Origin: Sporosarcina sp. FSL K6-1508
GTDB lineage: Bacteria > Bacillota > Bacilli > Bacillales_A > Planococcaceae
Direction: 5' to 3'
Assembly (NCBI RefSeq): GCF_038007465.1
Contig: NZ_JBBOXF010000001.1
Span: forward strand, 643,501 to 707,500
DNA length: 64,000 bases
A model generated the notes under the pieces. That model ran no database searches and was not told the origin of the DNA. It worked only from the letters and a program-made list of their open reading frames with translations. A program made the position numbers and the translations under genes. Shown piece by piece: positions 42,122 through 50,571 of the stretch (positions within the stretch are counted from its first letter, which is position 1; every line of letters begins with the position of its first letter).

Positions 42122-43021
42122 TTAGCGCATTAAACTATTTCTCACGAGAAATCGATTATTGAATTGAATAGGTACACCTACCCCATTTTTTTCAGCATGA
42201 ATATGCAAATGGGGCTCACTTGTATTCCCTGAATTCCCTACTTGCCCAATTTTTTTACCTACATTTACAATCTCATCTTGAGTTACTGTCACACTACCTT
42301 TTTGCATATGCGCTAAATAAAGAATTGCATCCGTATTTTCACATGATAAAGCGACATAATTACCTGTCGGGTTTTCTGGATCAGCTTCTGGTGGTGTAAG
42401 ATCAGGCAACTCATTTTGTACTTCGACAACTTTTCCATTGCAAGGACTATATAGATCCTCTTCGTAAATCTTGTATTTTTTAAGTTCTTTTGGATAAAGA
42501 CCATTGGCTCGTGCGCCAAGTTTATTTAATTTAAGAATGTCTAAAGCGTGCTTTTGAGCCGGATGTGCCTGATGATAGTTCATTTGTACGTTATTTCCAC
42601 CTTGTCCGATATAGTAAGTACCATCTTGAAGAGGAAAAGTTAATTCAATCGCTGCTTCATCAGTTGTATAACTAGTAATGATAAATACGTTATACATACC
42701 AAACATAAATAATAAGAATGTATAAACACCAAGCGTAACTTTTTGATTGGTGCTATATTTTATTCTAAAGGGTAAAGTCCGTACTTTTTTCCAAGAAATA
42801 ACCAAAGCTATAATGAGAACAGCGAATAAAAGAAAACGGAAATAGTACCCGACCGAACTCCAATTTCCTGATTGAAATATCCAAACAACTAATGCAGTGG
42901 ACGTCAATGCATCTAATAACCATTCCAACCTGCTTTTAAATGATGCTTTCCAAAGGGTGATAATAAATACAATGGGTAAAACAATCAACATACCTAGTGA
43001 GTAAATAAGTGAAACTAACAT
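42122..43021 (-). CDS. Membrane-anchored M23 (LytM) peptidase family protein
   Basis: A 299-residue protein. Four or so membrane segments fill residues 1-125 (for example LGMLIVLPIVFIITLW, FLLFAVLIIALVISW and VTLGVYTFLLFMFGMY). An outside M23 domain follows with KHALDI (HxxxD), GKVVEVQNE, LYLAHMQKGS, GQVGNSGNTSEPH and HLHIH. Zinc ligands are present, so it may cut peptidoglycan crosslinks. GGAGG box. Confidence 0.9.
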   Translation of the reverse strand: MLVSLIYSLGMLIVLPIVFIITLWKASFKSRLEWLLDALTSTALVVWIFQSGNWSSVGYYFRFLLFAVLIIALVISWKKVRTLPFRIKYSTNQKVTLGVYTFLLFMFGMYNVFIITSYTTDEAAIELTFPLQDGTYYIGQGGNNVQMNYHQAHPAQKHALDILKLNKLGARANGLYPKELKKYKIYEEDLYSPCNGKVVEVQNELPDLTPPEADPENPTGNYVALSCENTDAILYLAHMQKGSVTVTQDEIVNVGKKIGQVGNSGNTSEPHLHIHAEKNGVGVPIQFNNRFLVRNSLMR

Positions 43022-43369
43022 TTACATCGCCTCCTTAAAACAAAGTCTTTTTTATGAGGTTCTATCTTATTCATTCTAACCCGTTGATTTGTAATGCTTC
43101 ATCCTTATTATCGTATCTTGCCATGAGAGCAACCTTTCCTTCGGTAACTCTTATGAATGTATATACAATTGCCCTTTCTTGCTAAAGTCAAGGGTGTAAG
43201 AAATACAATTCATAACACAAAACCCACATGCAAATATTCACACAACAACTCACCTTCTACCAATCTCAGTTTCTTTATATATGTTTTATGTGAGCAAATT
43301 TCCCGAGTTAATATTTTCCTTTTAATTCTGTTATGATAATTGCATGAAGAATCATTAATCCTGAGATTC

Positions 43370-43387
43370 CCCCCCCCCCCCCCCCCC
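43370..43387. repeat. Run of 18 cytosines
   Basis: A pure C18 tract in an AT-rich noncoding stretch about 200 bases before the IS element. It may vary in length in the population or be an assembly weak point. The surrounding gap 43022-43553 shows no gene. Confidence 0.9.
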
Positions 43388-43572
43388 AAGAGGCATTAAG
43401 GGGAATACGATCCCTACAATTTATTTGAAATGCTTTTTCCACGTTCTTCTTTATTTTTTCACCCAATTCAAATTTCAACGAAATAAATTACGCAATAAAG
43501 AATAGTAATACATAAATAATACTCAAAGTAGCTAATAACATTTCTATAATTTATTACTCCTCTGCTACTTCA

Positions 43573-44937
43573 CATTGAAAGAGAGTGTAAAATATCTTGT
43601 GTAAATGAATAATTACAAAAAGGAAGACCTTTTCTTGGTAGAATTAAGTCACCACAACCAATCCTAGAAAAGAGGCCTTCCCTATGACTCAGTTTACAAC
43701 AGATATTGTTCAAGCACTAGTACAAAAACAAGATATTACCGAGGTTTTTCGTTCGCATTTAGAAACAGCGGTTAATAGTTTACTGACTACTGAACTGACA
43801 GCTTTTTTAGATTATGAAAAATACGACCGAATAGGCTTTAATTCAGGGAATTCACGTAATGGTTCGTATGACCGAACGCTACACACGGAATATGGTGACC
43901 TCCGAGTTACGATTCCCCGTGATCGCAACGGTGATTTTAAACAACAGACAGTTGCGCCTTATAAGCGGTCAAACGATACACTCGAATCATTTGTCATTCA
44001 CATGTTTCAAAAAGGCGTTACCATGTCGGAAATCGCAGATTTAATCGAGAAAATGTACGGTCATCATTACACACGTCAAACCATTTCTAACATGACACAG
44101 GTAGTGGGCGAACAAGTAGAAGCCTTTAATAGAAGGAAACTCAGTGCGCGCTATGTCTGTGTTTATTTAGACGCAACCTATATTTCTGTTCGACGTGAAA
44201 CGGTCTCTAAAGAAGCTGTTTATATAGCTGTGGGCATTCGCGAAGATGGATCAAAAGAAGTAATTGCTTACACAATCGCTCCAACAGAATCAGCATTCAA
44301 TTGGAAAGAGCTCTTACTGGAAACAAAAGAGCGTGGCGTAGAAGAAGTCCTTCTCTTCCTTTCAGACGGCTTAGCAGGCATGATTGACACGATTACAAGC
44401 GTATTTCCTAAAGCGCAATTCCAAACATGTTTAGTGCATGTGGCACGCAATATTTCACATAAAGTACGTGTCGAAGATCGTGCTGAGATTTGCGATGACT
44501 TCAAAACAGTTTACCGAGCAGATGATCAGGAAGCTGGGCAAGTCGCGTTAGATAATTTCTGTTCCAAGTGGAACAAATCATATCCAAAGGTAACAAAATC
44601 ACTCGCTACAAATGATCATCTACTTACCTTCTATAACTTTCCAAAGGCAATTTGGCGCAGCATCTACTCAACGAATTTAATCGAGTCCTTTAACAAGCAA
44701 ATCAAGAAATATACAAAGCGCAAAGAACAGTTTCCGAATGAAGAAGCACTCGAACGCTTCCTAGTCTCGCAGTTTGAAGAGTACAACCAACGCTTCGCCG
44801 TACGATGCCATATCGGTTTCGATCAAGCACGTGCAAAGCTGGCTGAGTTGTTTGAAGTGAAAGAATAAAAGTGTGATGATCTTTAAGAAGAGGTTGGATT
44901 GTCATTTACACATAAATATTGACACTCCCCATTGAAA
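43573..44937 (+). mobile_element. IS256-family insertion sequence with 8-bp target duplication
   Basis: The element spans 43581-44929 (1349 bp). Left end GAGAGTGTAAAATATCTTG and the complement of the right end (GGGAGTGTCAATATTTATG) form imperfect inverted repeats continuing into GTGTAAATGA. The target duplication is CATTGAAA at 43573-43580 and 44930-44937. The intact ends, intact transposase and exact duplication show a recent simple insertion. Confidence 0.93.
43684..44868 (+). CDS. IS256-family transposase
   Basis: A 394-residue Transposase_mut protein. The DDE residues are in VCVYLDATYISV, LLFLSDGLAGMID and STNLIESFNKQIKKYTKRK; the zinc-like helix region is QFQTCLVHVARNI. N-terminal DNA-binding helices read GNSRNGSYDRTLHTEYGDLRVTIPRDRNG. 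Full length and free of stops, so probably active. AGAGG-type box. Confidence 0.95.
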   Translation: MTQFTTDIVQALVQKQDITEVFRSHLETAVNSLLTTELTAFLDYEKYDRIGFNSGNSRNGSYDRTLHTEYGDLRVTIPRDRNGDFKQQTVAPYKRSNDTLESFVIHMFQKGVTMSEIADLIEKMYGHHYTRQTISNMTQVVGEQVEAFNRRKLSARYVCVYLDATYISVRRETVSKEAVYIAVGIREDGSKEVIAYTIAPTESAFNWKELLLETKERGVEEVLLFLSDGLAGMIDTITSVFPKAQFQTCLVHVARNISHKVRVEDRAEICDDFKTVYRADDQEAGQVALDNFCSKWNKSYPKVTKSLATNDHLLTFYNFPKAIWRSIYSTNLIESFNKQIKKYTKRKEQFPNEEALERFLVSQFEEYNQRFAVRCHIGFDQARAKLAELFEVKE

Positions 44938-45390
44938 AACTTCGTGTAAATCTACTCCAAACATTAGTGAGATGTCATACGCTAATTTTAAAGCCGGATT
45001 GTATCTACATTTTCAAGAGATAGAACCATCTGTCTACTCACTCCCAATTTATCAGCAACCTCTCTCTTTGTGATAAACCTCTTTTGGTTCTTAAGATAAC
45101 GATTCTGTTCTTAATCATTCTTTCATTGTTTAATGTCATCTTTACTCACCTCTTATAAAATGAGTGTAATATATTTCATACTTAAAGTAAAGTTTGTTTA
45201 ACTTTTAGTTATAAATACTTTACCCTATAAAATATGATGATTAAAAACAGTACATTGCAATGAATAATGCCACTTGATGTATTTTTGTTAATTGGTACTT
45301 ATACCTGTAAGATTTAATGAATAATAGTAAAAGTAGTGTTATATATAGAAATCTTCTTATTGAGTGAGTACCTTTTGAAGTATGGAAAAA

Positions 45391-45426
45391 GACAAAAAAC
45401 ACTTGGTTTTCCAAGTGTTTTTTGTC
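45391..45426. terminator. Perfect 16-bp hairpin in the gap before the response regulator
   Basis: GACAAAAAACACTTGG / CCAAGTGTTTTTTGTC with a TTTT loop. It can terminate in either direction. The rest of the gap 45140-45802 shows no supported gene. Confidence 0.75.
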
Positions 45427-45802
45427 TTTTTAATGTAGAAGCCTTTATCACAGAAATCCTAATTTAACTATCATACAGTTACTTCAATAAGTCACTTGTA
45501 TAGTGCAAAATTGAAGTACAGAGTTATGAAACAAAAAAATACATAACGTTGCGATATTATAATCAATCTTAATGGTTTCCCCTCTGTTCACTCTGAATAA
45601 TGGATACTGAATAACAAAAGCTCGATTTTTCATAAAATAAGATAGGAGAAAAATGTAAAGTTACGTGGCATATGGTAGCCTACTATTATGAAAGAAGATG
45701 TATCCAATGGGCTATTTCAAAGCGGAAATTGTCGGTTGTTCCCATAGCCACTAAGAATCCGACTGACTGTAGAACAAAATAGCAAAGACAGGTGGTGAGA
45801 GA

Positions 45803-46480
45803 ATGACGCATATTTTAATTGTAGAAGATGATACGCTGATTAGCGACATGATAAAGAAACTGCTTTTTCAAAATGGTTATAACACCACAACAGCATATTC
45901 AGGAACCGAAGCTATTCTCTTATTAAAGCAACAGAGCTTTGATTTAATTTTGCTAGACTTAATGCTGCCTGGCATGTCCGGCGAAGTTGTTTTAGAACAG
46001 ATAAAGGAGTCTTCAGATACACCTGTTATCGGTGTTTCTTCAAAAACAGATACTGATAGTAAAGTCAATCTTATTCGTCGTGGAGCTGATGACTATCTAA
46101 CAAAACCCTTCGATAATAAAGAATTGCTTGTAAGAATTGAAGCCGTGTTACGAAGATATCAAAAAGGAAATACAGCACCGCAAGAAATTTTGCATTTTAA
46201 GGATTTAACTTTGAACAGTACAACCTTGGAAGTTAAAATTGAAAATGAGCAAATTTCCCTTACACGCTATGAGTTTTTAATTTTGAAGCTACTTATGACA
46301 AACCCTAGCAGAGTATTTACAAAAAATATTATTTACGAAAGCGTATGGAATGAGAATTTTGAAGGAGAAGAAAATGCCATCAATGTCCACATCGGTAATT
46401 TAAGAAAAAAATTCAGTAAAGTCATCCCTGATGAAACCTATATTCAAACGGTATGGGGATTGGGTTTCAAAATGCAGTAG
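45803..46480 (+). CDS. OmpR-family response regulator
   Basis: A 225-residue regulator. The receiver has EDDTLISDM, phosphoacceptor Asp in LILLDLMLPGM and Lys in YLTKPF. The C-terminal winged helix contains LTRYEFLILKLLMTNPSRVF, ENAINVHIGNLRKK and IQTVWGLGFKM. It starts a run of ABC transporter genes and a broken kinase gene, the layout of peptide-antibiotic (bacitracin/lantibiotic) sensing loci. With the cognate kinase destroyed it may be constitutive or cross-activated. Confidence 0.93.
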   Translation: MTHILIVEDDTLISDMIKKLLFQNGYNTTTAYSGTEAILLLKQQSFDLILLDLMLPGMSGEVVLEQIKESSDTPVIGVSSKTDTDSKVNLIRRGADDYLTKPFDNKELLVRIEAVLRRYQKGNTAPQEILHFKDLTLNSTTLEVKIENEQISLTRYEFLILKLLMTNPSRVFTKNIIYESVWNENFEGEENAINVHIGNLRKKFSKVIPDETYIQTVWGLGFKMQ

Positions 46481-46495
46481 ACTGAAAGGGGTAAA

Positions 46496-47401
46496 GTGGT
46501 GCCTACCATACTACAAACAAATTCATTATCAAAGATTTTTGCGTCATCTGATGGCATTAGGGATGTATCATTGCAAGTAAAGACTGGGGACATTTACGCT
46601 TTATTAGGCCGCGATGGTTCGGGAAAATCCACCCTATTAAAAGTATTGACGGGTTCTATCGCTTCGACCTTTGGTAGTTTTACTTTCTTTGATAATACAG
46701 ATGTTCAAAGCGAATACGCCCGAGTAGGTTATGTTCCGCAAATGCCAGCCCTTAATATGAATTTCACCATTGCAGAGAATTTGGAGTACTATGCAAAAGC
46801 GTTTGGAATTGTGTCTGCTTCCTCTATAACCTCACTGTCAAAGTCAGTAGATATAGATATAACTGAAAGAAAAAAAGTGAGGAAGCTTCCCTTTGGGATC
46901 CAACGCAAATTAAGTATTGCTGTTGCACTATTAGGGAAACCAGATTTGTTGCTACTAGATGAACCCTTAAGCGGGCTGGACGCAATCGAAAAAAGTTTCA
47001 TTTCGAATTTTTTACTTCGACTATCCAAAAGAGAAAATCTTACAATTTTTTTGACCGGACAAAGTTATGAAGAAGTTTCCAAAATAGCTACTCGCTATGG
47101 AATTATCAGTAATGGAATGATTATTGATGAATTCACGGCAGCAGTGCTTTCAGAACGCTGCAATAGATGCGTAAAAATTCGTACTAAACAAACGACAGAA
47201 GCAACTTCTATTTTAGAAAAAGTTTGTCCTGAATACGAAATTCTTTCAGATGATGTAATTCGTGTATTTGGGGTTATGGAGAAATCCGGTTTTATAAATA
47301 CCAGTTTGGTATCGGCAGGTATAATAGTTGATGAAATTTCTATTACTGGGGAAGATGAAGAAATATACATTACAAATTTGATGGGAGAGAAAAAGGGGTG
47401 A
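46496..47401 (+). CDS. ABC transporter ATP-binding protein (first pair)
   Basis: A 301-residue ATPase: Walker A is LLGRDGSGKSTLLK (Arg-Asp replace the more usual PNGAGK), the Q-loop is near VGYVPQMPALNM, and Walker B is LLLLDEPLSGLDAIE. The ABC signature is degenerate (KLPFGIQRKLSIAVALL instead of LSGGQ). A long C-terminal part of about 90 residues follows, as in BcrA/CcmA-like exporters. It overlaps the permease gene by four bases (GTGA). Confidence 0.9.
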   Translation: MVPTILQTNSLSKIFASSDGIRDVSLQVKTGDIYALLGRDGSGKSTLLKVLTGSIASTFGSFTFFDNTDVQSEYARVGYVPQMPALNMNFTIAENLEYYAKAFGIVSASSITSLSKSVDIDITERKKVRKLPFGIQRKLSIAVALLGKPDLLLLDEPLSGLDAIEKSFISNFLLRLSKRENLTIFLTGQSYEEVSKIATRYGIISNGMIIDEFTAAVLSERCNRCVKIRTKQTTEATSILEKVCPEYEILSDDVIRVFGVMEKSGFINTSLVSAGIIVDEISITGEDEEIYITNLMGEKKG

Positions 47402-48183
47402 TTGCTATTTTCCAAAGCGAGCTATATCGCATTCGCAAGAGCAAAATATTTATTTTTTGTTTATCCCTCGCATTATTTTTTGTCTTAGCGTTGGCTATAT
47501 CTTACAATCACGATTATGTTCGAGTACCTGGAAAAGCAGGAAACCTCGTCTCCCCCTCTGTTGCAGAATTCACAGAATACCTATTTTCAGATTACAGTAT
47601 GATTTCCCCTTTATTATTATTTTTGATTGTTCATGTAACAAGTGACTTTAAGCAAGAATTATACCCTGTATTGCTGTCAAAGGGTGTGAAAAGAACAGCA
47701 ATATTTTTGGGAAAACTCTTGTCTTGCTTGTATGCAATGATGCTTTATTTTTTAATATGCCTTGTCTTTGCCTATGCTGTGATCTTTACTATGTGGGCTA
47801 ATATTTCTGAGGTAGGCATTTCTGTTTTCGAGATAGGAACATATCTTTCCATACAGTTTTTATCCTTTGGCGCCTATACTGCTTTTGTTTTGATGGTCTG
47901 CTATTTGTTGCGCAATCGCACGATAAGTTGTTGTGTTAATTATCTTCTGCTTGTAGTGCTGTGGTTGCATTTAACAAAGATTGGAACAGCTTTGGATATG
48001 TCATATCCTTTATATCAATATTGGATTGTAGGGCTTTCAAACGGTCTGCAAATAGAACAAATCCCACACAATATTGGCCGCATCATTGTTACAATTACTT
48101 TGTATTTTATAATATCTATTGCTGTGGCAAGAACTACTTTCTGCCATTTTGATATTAAAAATTCGGAAAAGGGCAAGTTATGA
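47398..48183 (+). CDS. ABC transporter permease (first pair)
   Basis: A 261-residue protein with six hydrophobic segments (IFIFCLSLALFFVLALAI, MISPLLLFLIVHV, LYFLICLVFAYAVIF, YLSIQFLSFGAYTAFVL, CVNYLLLVVLWLH, IVTITLYFIISIA). It has the BcrB/ABC-2 layout. Starts at GTG inside the end of the ATPase gene and overlaps the kinase remnant by four bases. Substrate unknown. Confidence 0.88.
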   Translation: MIAIFQSELYRIRKSKIFIFCLSLALFFVLALAISYNHDYVRVPGKAGNLVSPSVAEFTEYLFSDYSMISPLLLFLIVHVTSDFKQELYPVLLSKGVKRTAIFLGKLLSCLYAMMLYFLICLVFAYAVIFTMWANISEVGISVFEIGTYLSIQFLSFGAYTAFVLMVCYLLRNRTISCCVNYLLLVVLWLHLTKIGTALDMSYPLYQYWIVGLSNGLQIEQIPHNIGRIIVTITLYFIISIAVARTTFCHFDIKNSEKGKL

Positions 48184-48627
48184 TACTGATAACCTATTCG
48201 TTTATTGCAACTATTGTTTGTGTCTACTTACTTTCTGCACTTAAATGGTTCGTTAGGGATACTAATATCTGGAATAAAGCCTTTTTTTTCAAAAACGCTT
48301 TACTTTATGGCAAAGGAAGTTATGTCATCAACTCTAAACAGGGAAACCAAGGATATAATATTTCATTTTCCAATCATTCCAATACCGTTGTAGCAGAAGA
48401 TATTGCCCACATTTTTGACCGATTTTACACAACCGATAAATCCTATATGACATTAGAAAACACTCGTATAATTGCCTCCTTGTCGCCCAAGTAAAAAAAC
48501 AACCGGGTTAGGTCTAGCAATTGCAAAAAGACTGATTGAAAAGACGGGTGGCAATATAACAGCTTCATTGGAGGACAACACTTTTTCAATAACTATATTT
48601 TTTCCGAAAGAATCCTCTATATGGTAA
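48180..48627 (+). pseudogene. Sensor histidine kinase remnant of the ABC locus
   Basis: An N-terminal membrane helix (LITYSFIATIVCVYLLSAL) is joined to the tail of an ATPase domain (ISFSNHSNTVVAEDIAHIFD then RFYTTDKS). A frameshift near 48470-48500 follows, then TTGLGLAIAKRLIEKTGGNI and ASLEDNTFSITIFFPKE to a stop at 48627. The DHp domain and most of the catalytic domain are gone. Nonfunctional. Confidence 0.85.
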
Positions 48628-48757
48628 TCGTAAAACTTCATATTTTCATTTAGAGCTGTGAAAATGCAGCTCTTTTTTTATCCTTACACTTTCCTTAGAC
48701 TTTCCCTAAAAAGTTCATAATCTTTTTAGATACGATAAAGCAATAGGAGATGAGAAT

Positions 48758-48934
48758 ATGTTGAGTAACATTTGTTTCGTGATCGCCATGTTAGCTTTAG
48801 GTTCTATGCTACTGGCTGCAGTTAGCGGTTTATTAAAAGATGGGCTAAGTGGGCTGAAGGGCAATGCGAAATGGGTAGGTATTTCATTAGTGATTTACGT
48901 TATCACCTTTGCCATTTTTCTGTTTACACAATAA
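48758..48934 (+). CDS. 58-residue two-helix membrane peptide
   Basis: The ATG at 48758 has AGGAGATG. Two hydrophobic helices (ICFVIAMLALGSMLLAAVSG and WVGISLVIYVITFAIFLF) flank a Lys/Gly loop (LLKDGLSGLKGNAK). It lies between the kinase remnant and the second ABC pair, 20 bases before the next gene. Possible immunity or accessory subunit; no family recognised. Confidence 0.7.
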   Translation: MLSNICFVIAMLALGSMLLAAVSGLLKDGLSGLKGNAKWVGISLVIYVITFAIFLFTQ

Positions 48935-48954
48935 GAGAATAGAGGGATCATTTC

Positions 48955-49647
48955 ATGCTGAGTATTGAAAATGTTAGCCTGACCATAGGGGCATATACTT
49001 TGTTGGACAACATCAATTTACAATTGAATGAAGGGAAAATATATGGACTTCTTGGTCCGAATGGTGCGGGGAAAACAACCTTATTCAAGTCTATGCTTGG
49101 TCTAACTGTCTATTCTGGAAAAATAACTTCAGCTAATCAACTATTATCAACCCTTGATTTTGGTAGTCTGATTGAATATCCTACTTTTTACAACAATCTG
49201 ACTGTCATGGAGAATTTACAGCTTCATTCACAATATCTGAAACTGCAACAGCCAGATATTCAAAGTGCACTGGAACAAGTAGATTTATGGGGTGCGAGAA
49301 AAAAGAAATTCTCCCAGCTTTCACTTGGTATGAAGCAGCGTTTAGGTATTGCCCGCGCTTTTCTGGGCGCGCCTAAATATCTGCTTCTTGACGAGCCGAC
49401 CAATGGGCTTGATCCGATGGGGATTAAAGAGATTCGGATTTTGCTTAAAGATAAGCTAAAATCCCCCCAACATTGTATTTTGGTATCAAGTCACAATCTT
49501 ACTGAAATAGCAGCAATTGCAGATGAATTGATTTTTATTCGTGGCGGGCAAATCATCAAAACCATGCAGAACACTTTTGAAAATGAACAGGATTTAGAAA
49601 AGCTGTATGAGGACATTATGACCTCTGATCAAAAGGAGGATGCATAA
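48955..49647 (+). CDS. ABC transporter ATP-binding protein (second pair)
   Basis: A 230-residue ATPase: Walker A is LLGPNGAGKTTLFK, signature is FSQLSLGMKQRLGIARAFL (LSLGM type, as in BcrA/lantibiotic immunity ATPases), Walker B is YLLLDEPTNGLDPMG and the H-loop is VSSHNLTEI. It overlaps the permease start by one base. Likely exports or expels a membrane-active peptide antibiotic. Confidence 0.93.
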   Translation: MLSIENVSLTIGAYTLLDNINLQLNEGKIYGLLGPNGAGKTTLFKSMLGLTVYSGKITSANQLLSTLDFGSLIEYPTFYNNLTVMENLQLHSQYLKLQQPDIQSALEQVDLWGARKKKFSQLSLGMKQRLGIARAFLGAPKYLLLDEPTNGLDPMGIKEIRILLKDKLKSPQHCILVSSHNLTEIAAIADELIFIRGGQIIKTMQNTFENEQDLEKLYEDIMTSDQKEDA

Positions 49648-50402
49648 TGAAAATCTTAATCATAAATGAATTTCGCAAACTCAAAAGAGAATGGTTTTTG
49701 CTAATGTTGCTGCTGCTTACGCTTATTCCAGTACTGACTGGCAGCTTGGGACTGTTCCTAAATGGAAGCGGAAAGCCTCTTGATGATCTGTTCTTTTTCA
49801 TCAACAACCAATTTTCAATGTTCTTTCCTATGGTAGTATTTATTTTGATTGGCTCTTTATTCTATCAGGAGTATAAGAACCAAACCTACATCAACTGGAT
49901 TACTTATGGTTATTCAAAAACAAAGCTGTATTTTTCAAAAGTTATTGTTGGAATGATCATTGCCTTTGCATTTGCTGGGCTTATGTACCTGTTTCTTGTC
50001 ATTTTCTTCCCTATTCTCATGGGCTTGGGGAAAATTACAACTAGCTCCACAAGTTTTATTGATATTACAAAAGGATTTTTTCTTGAAGTCTTACTGCTAG
50101 TGCCAATTACCATTGTAGCTGGAGCAATCGTTATCAATCTGTCAAGAAATATTATTGTAACCAGCGTACTTGGTGTGATTTATGGCTTTGGATCTGTTTT
50201 CTTTATCGGAGCATCGCAAGGCTATTTTATTCCCGGTGCTTTTGCATATCGTTTATGTATGTATTTTGTCGATCAAACTTCATACTATGATAACCCTACA
50301 ATGGCTACAATAACAGGTTTAATAAGCTATCTTATCCTATTCACAATTTTGTTTTTGATAGGTTTACTACTTTTTACACGCAAACGCAAAATAGAATACT
50401 GA
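49647..50402 (+). CDS. ABC transporter permease (second pair, ABC-2 type)
   Basis: A 251-residue protein with six membrane segments (FLLMLLLLTLIPVLTGSLGLF, MFFPMVVFILIGSLFYQEY, VGMIIAFAFAGLMYLFLVIFF, VLLLVPITIVAGAIVI, VLGVIYGFGSVFFIG, ISYLILFTILFLIGLLLF). EYKNQTYINWITYGYSKTK is the typical coupling loop after TM2. Lantibiotic-immunity-like (LanEFG/Bcr) permease. Last gene of the locus. Confidence 0.9.
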   Translation: MKILIINEFRKLKREWFLLMLLLLTLIPVLTGSLGLFLNGSGKPLDDLFFFINNQFSMFFPMVVFILIGSLFYQEYKNQTYINWITYGYSKTKLYFSKVIVGMIIAFAFAGLMYLFLVIFFPILMGLGKITTSSTSFIDITKGFFLEVLLLVPITIVAGAIVINLSRNIIVTSVLGVIYGFGSVFFIGASQGYFIPGAFAYRLCMYFVDQTSYYDNPTMATITGLISYLILFTILFLIGLLLFTRKRKIEY

Positions 50403-50571
50403 TATGCTTTTCAAGTCTACTTATTGCATACGTAAATAACCGGTTAGTTTGTGCCTTCATAATTGTTTACATCATATACCCTATTTGCGCATTAGATAAC
50501 ACCCTTCATTTATGAGATACTAGTAGTATAAGAACTAGCATTTCTATTATTGAAATCAAAGAGGTGTTGTC

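Larger units (their letters stand above)
43554..45139 (-). pseudogene. Small XRE-type HTH regulator, frameshifted and split by the IS256 element
   Basis: The ATG at 45139 (AAGAGGTGAG box) starts MTLNNERMIKNRIVILRTKR, then GLSQREVADKLGVSRQMVLSLEN. One missing G in AATGTAGATAC then shifts the frame. Restored, it continues RYNPALKLAYDISLMFGVDLHEVFQ. The IS and one 8-bp duplicate interrupt it. The end, CEVAEE and stop, lies at 43580-43554 on the other side. It resembles the 65-70 residue regulators that pair with DUF2975-type or ABC membrane proteins. Confidence 0.88.

Noticed and set aside
33527..50402. Prophage or conjugative element
   Set aside because: No integrase, portal, capsid, relaxase or replication genes were seen; only one simple IS is present.
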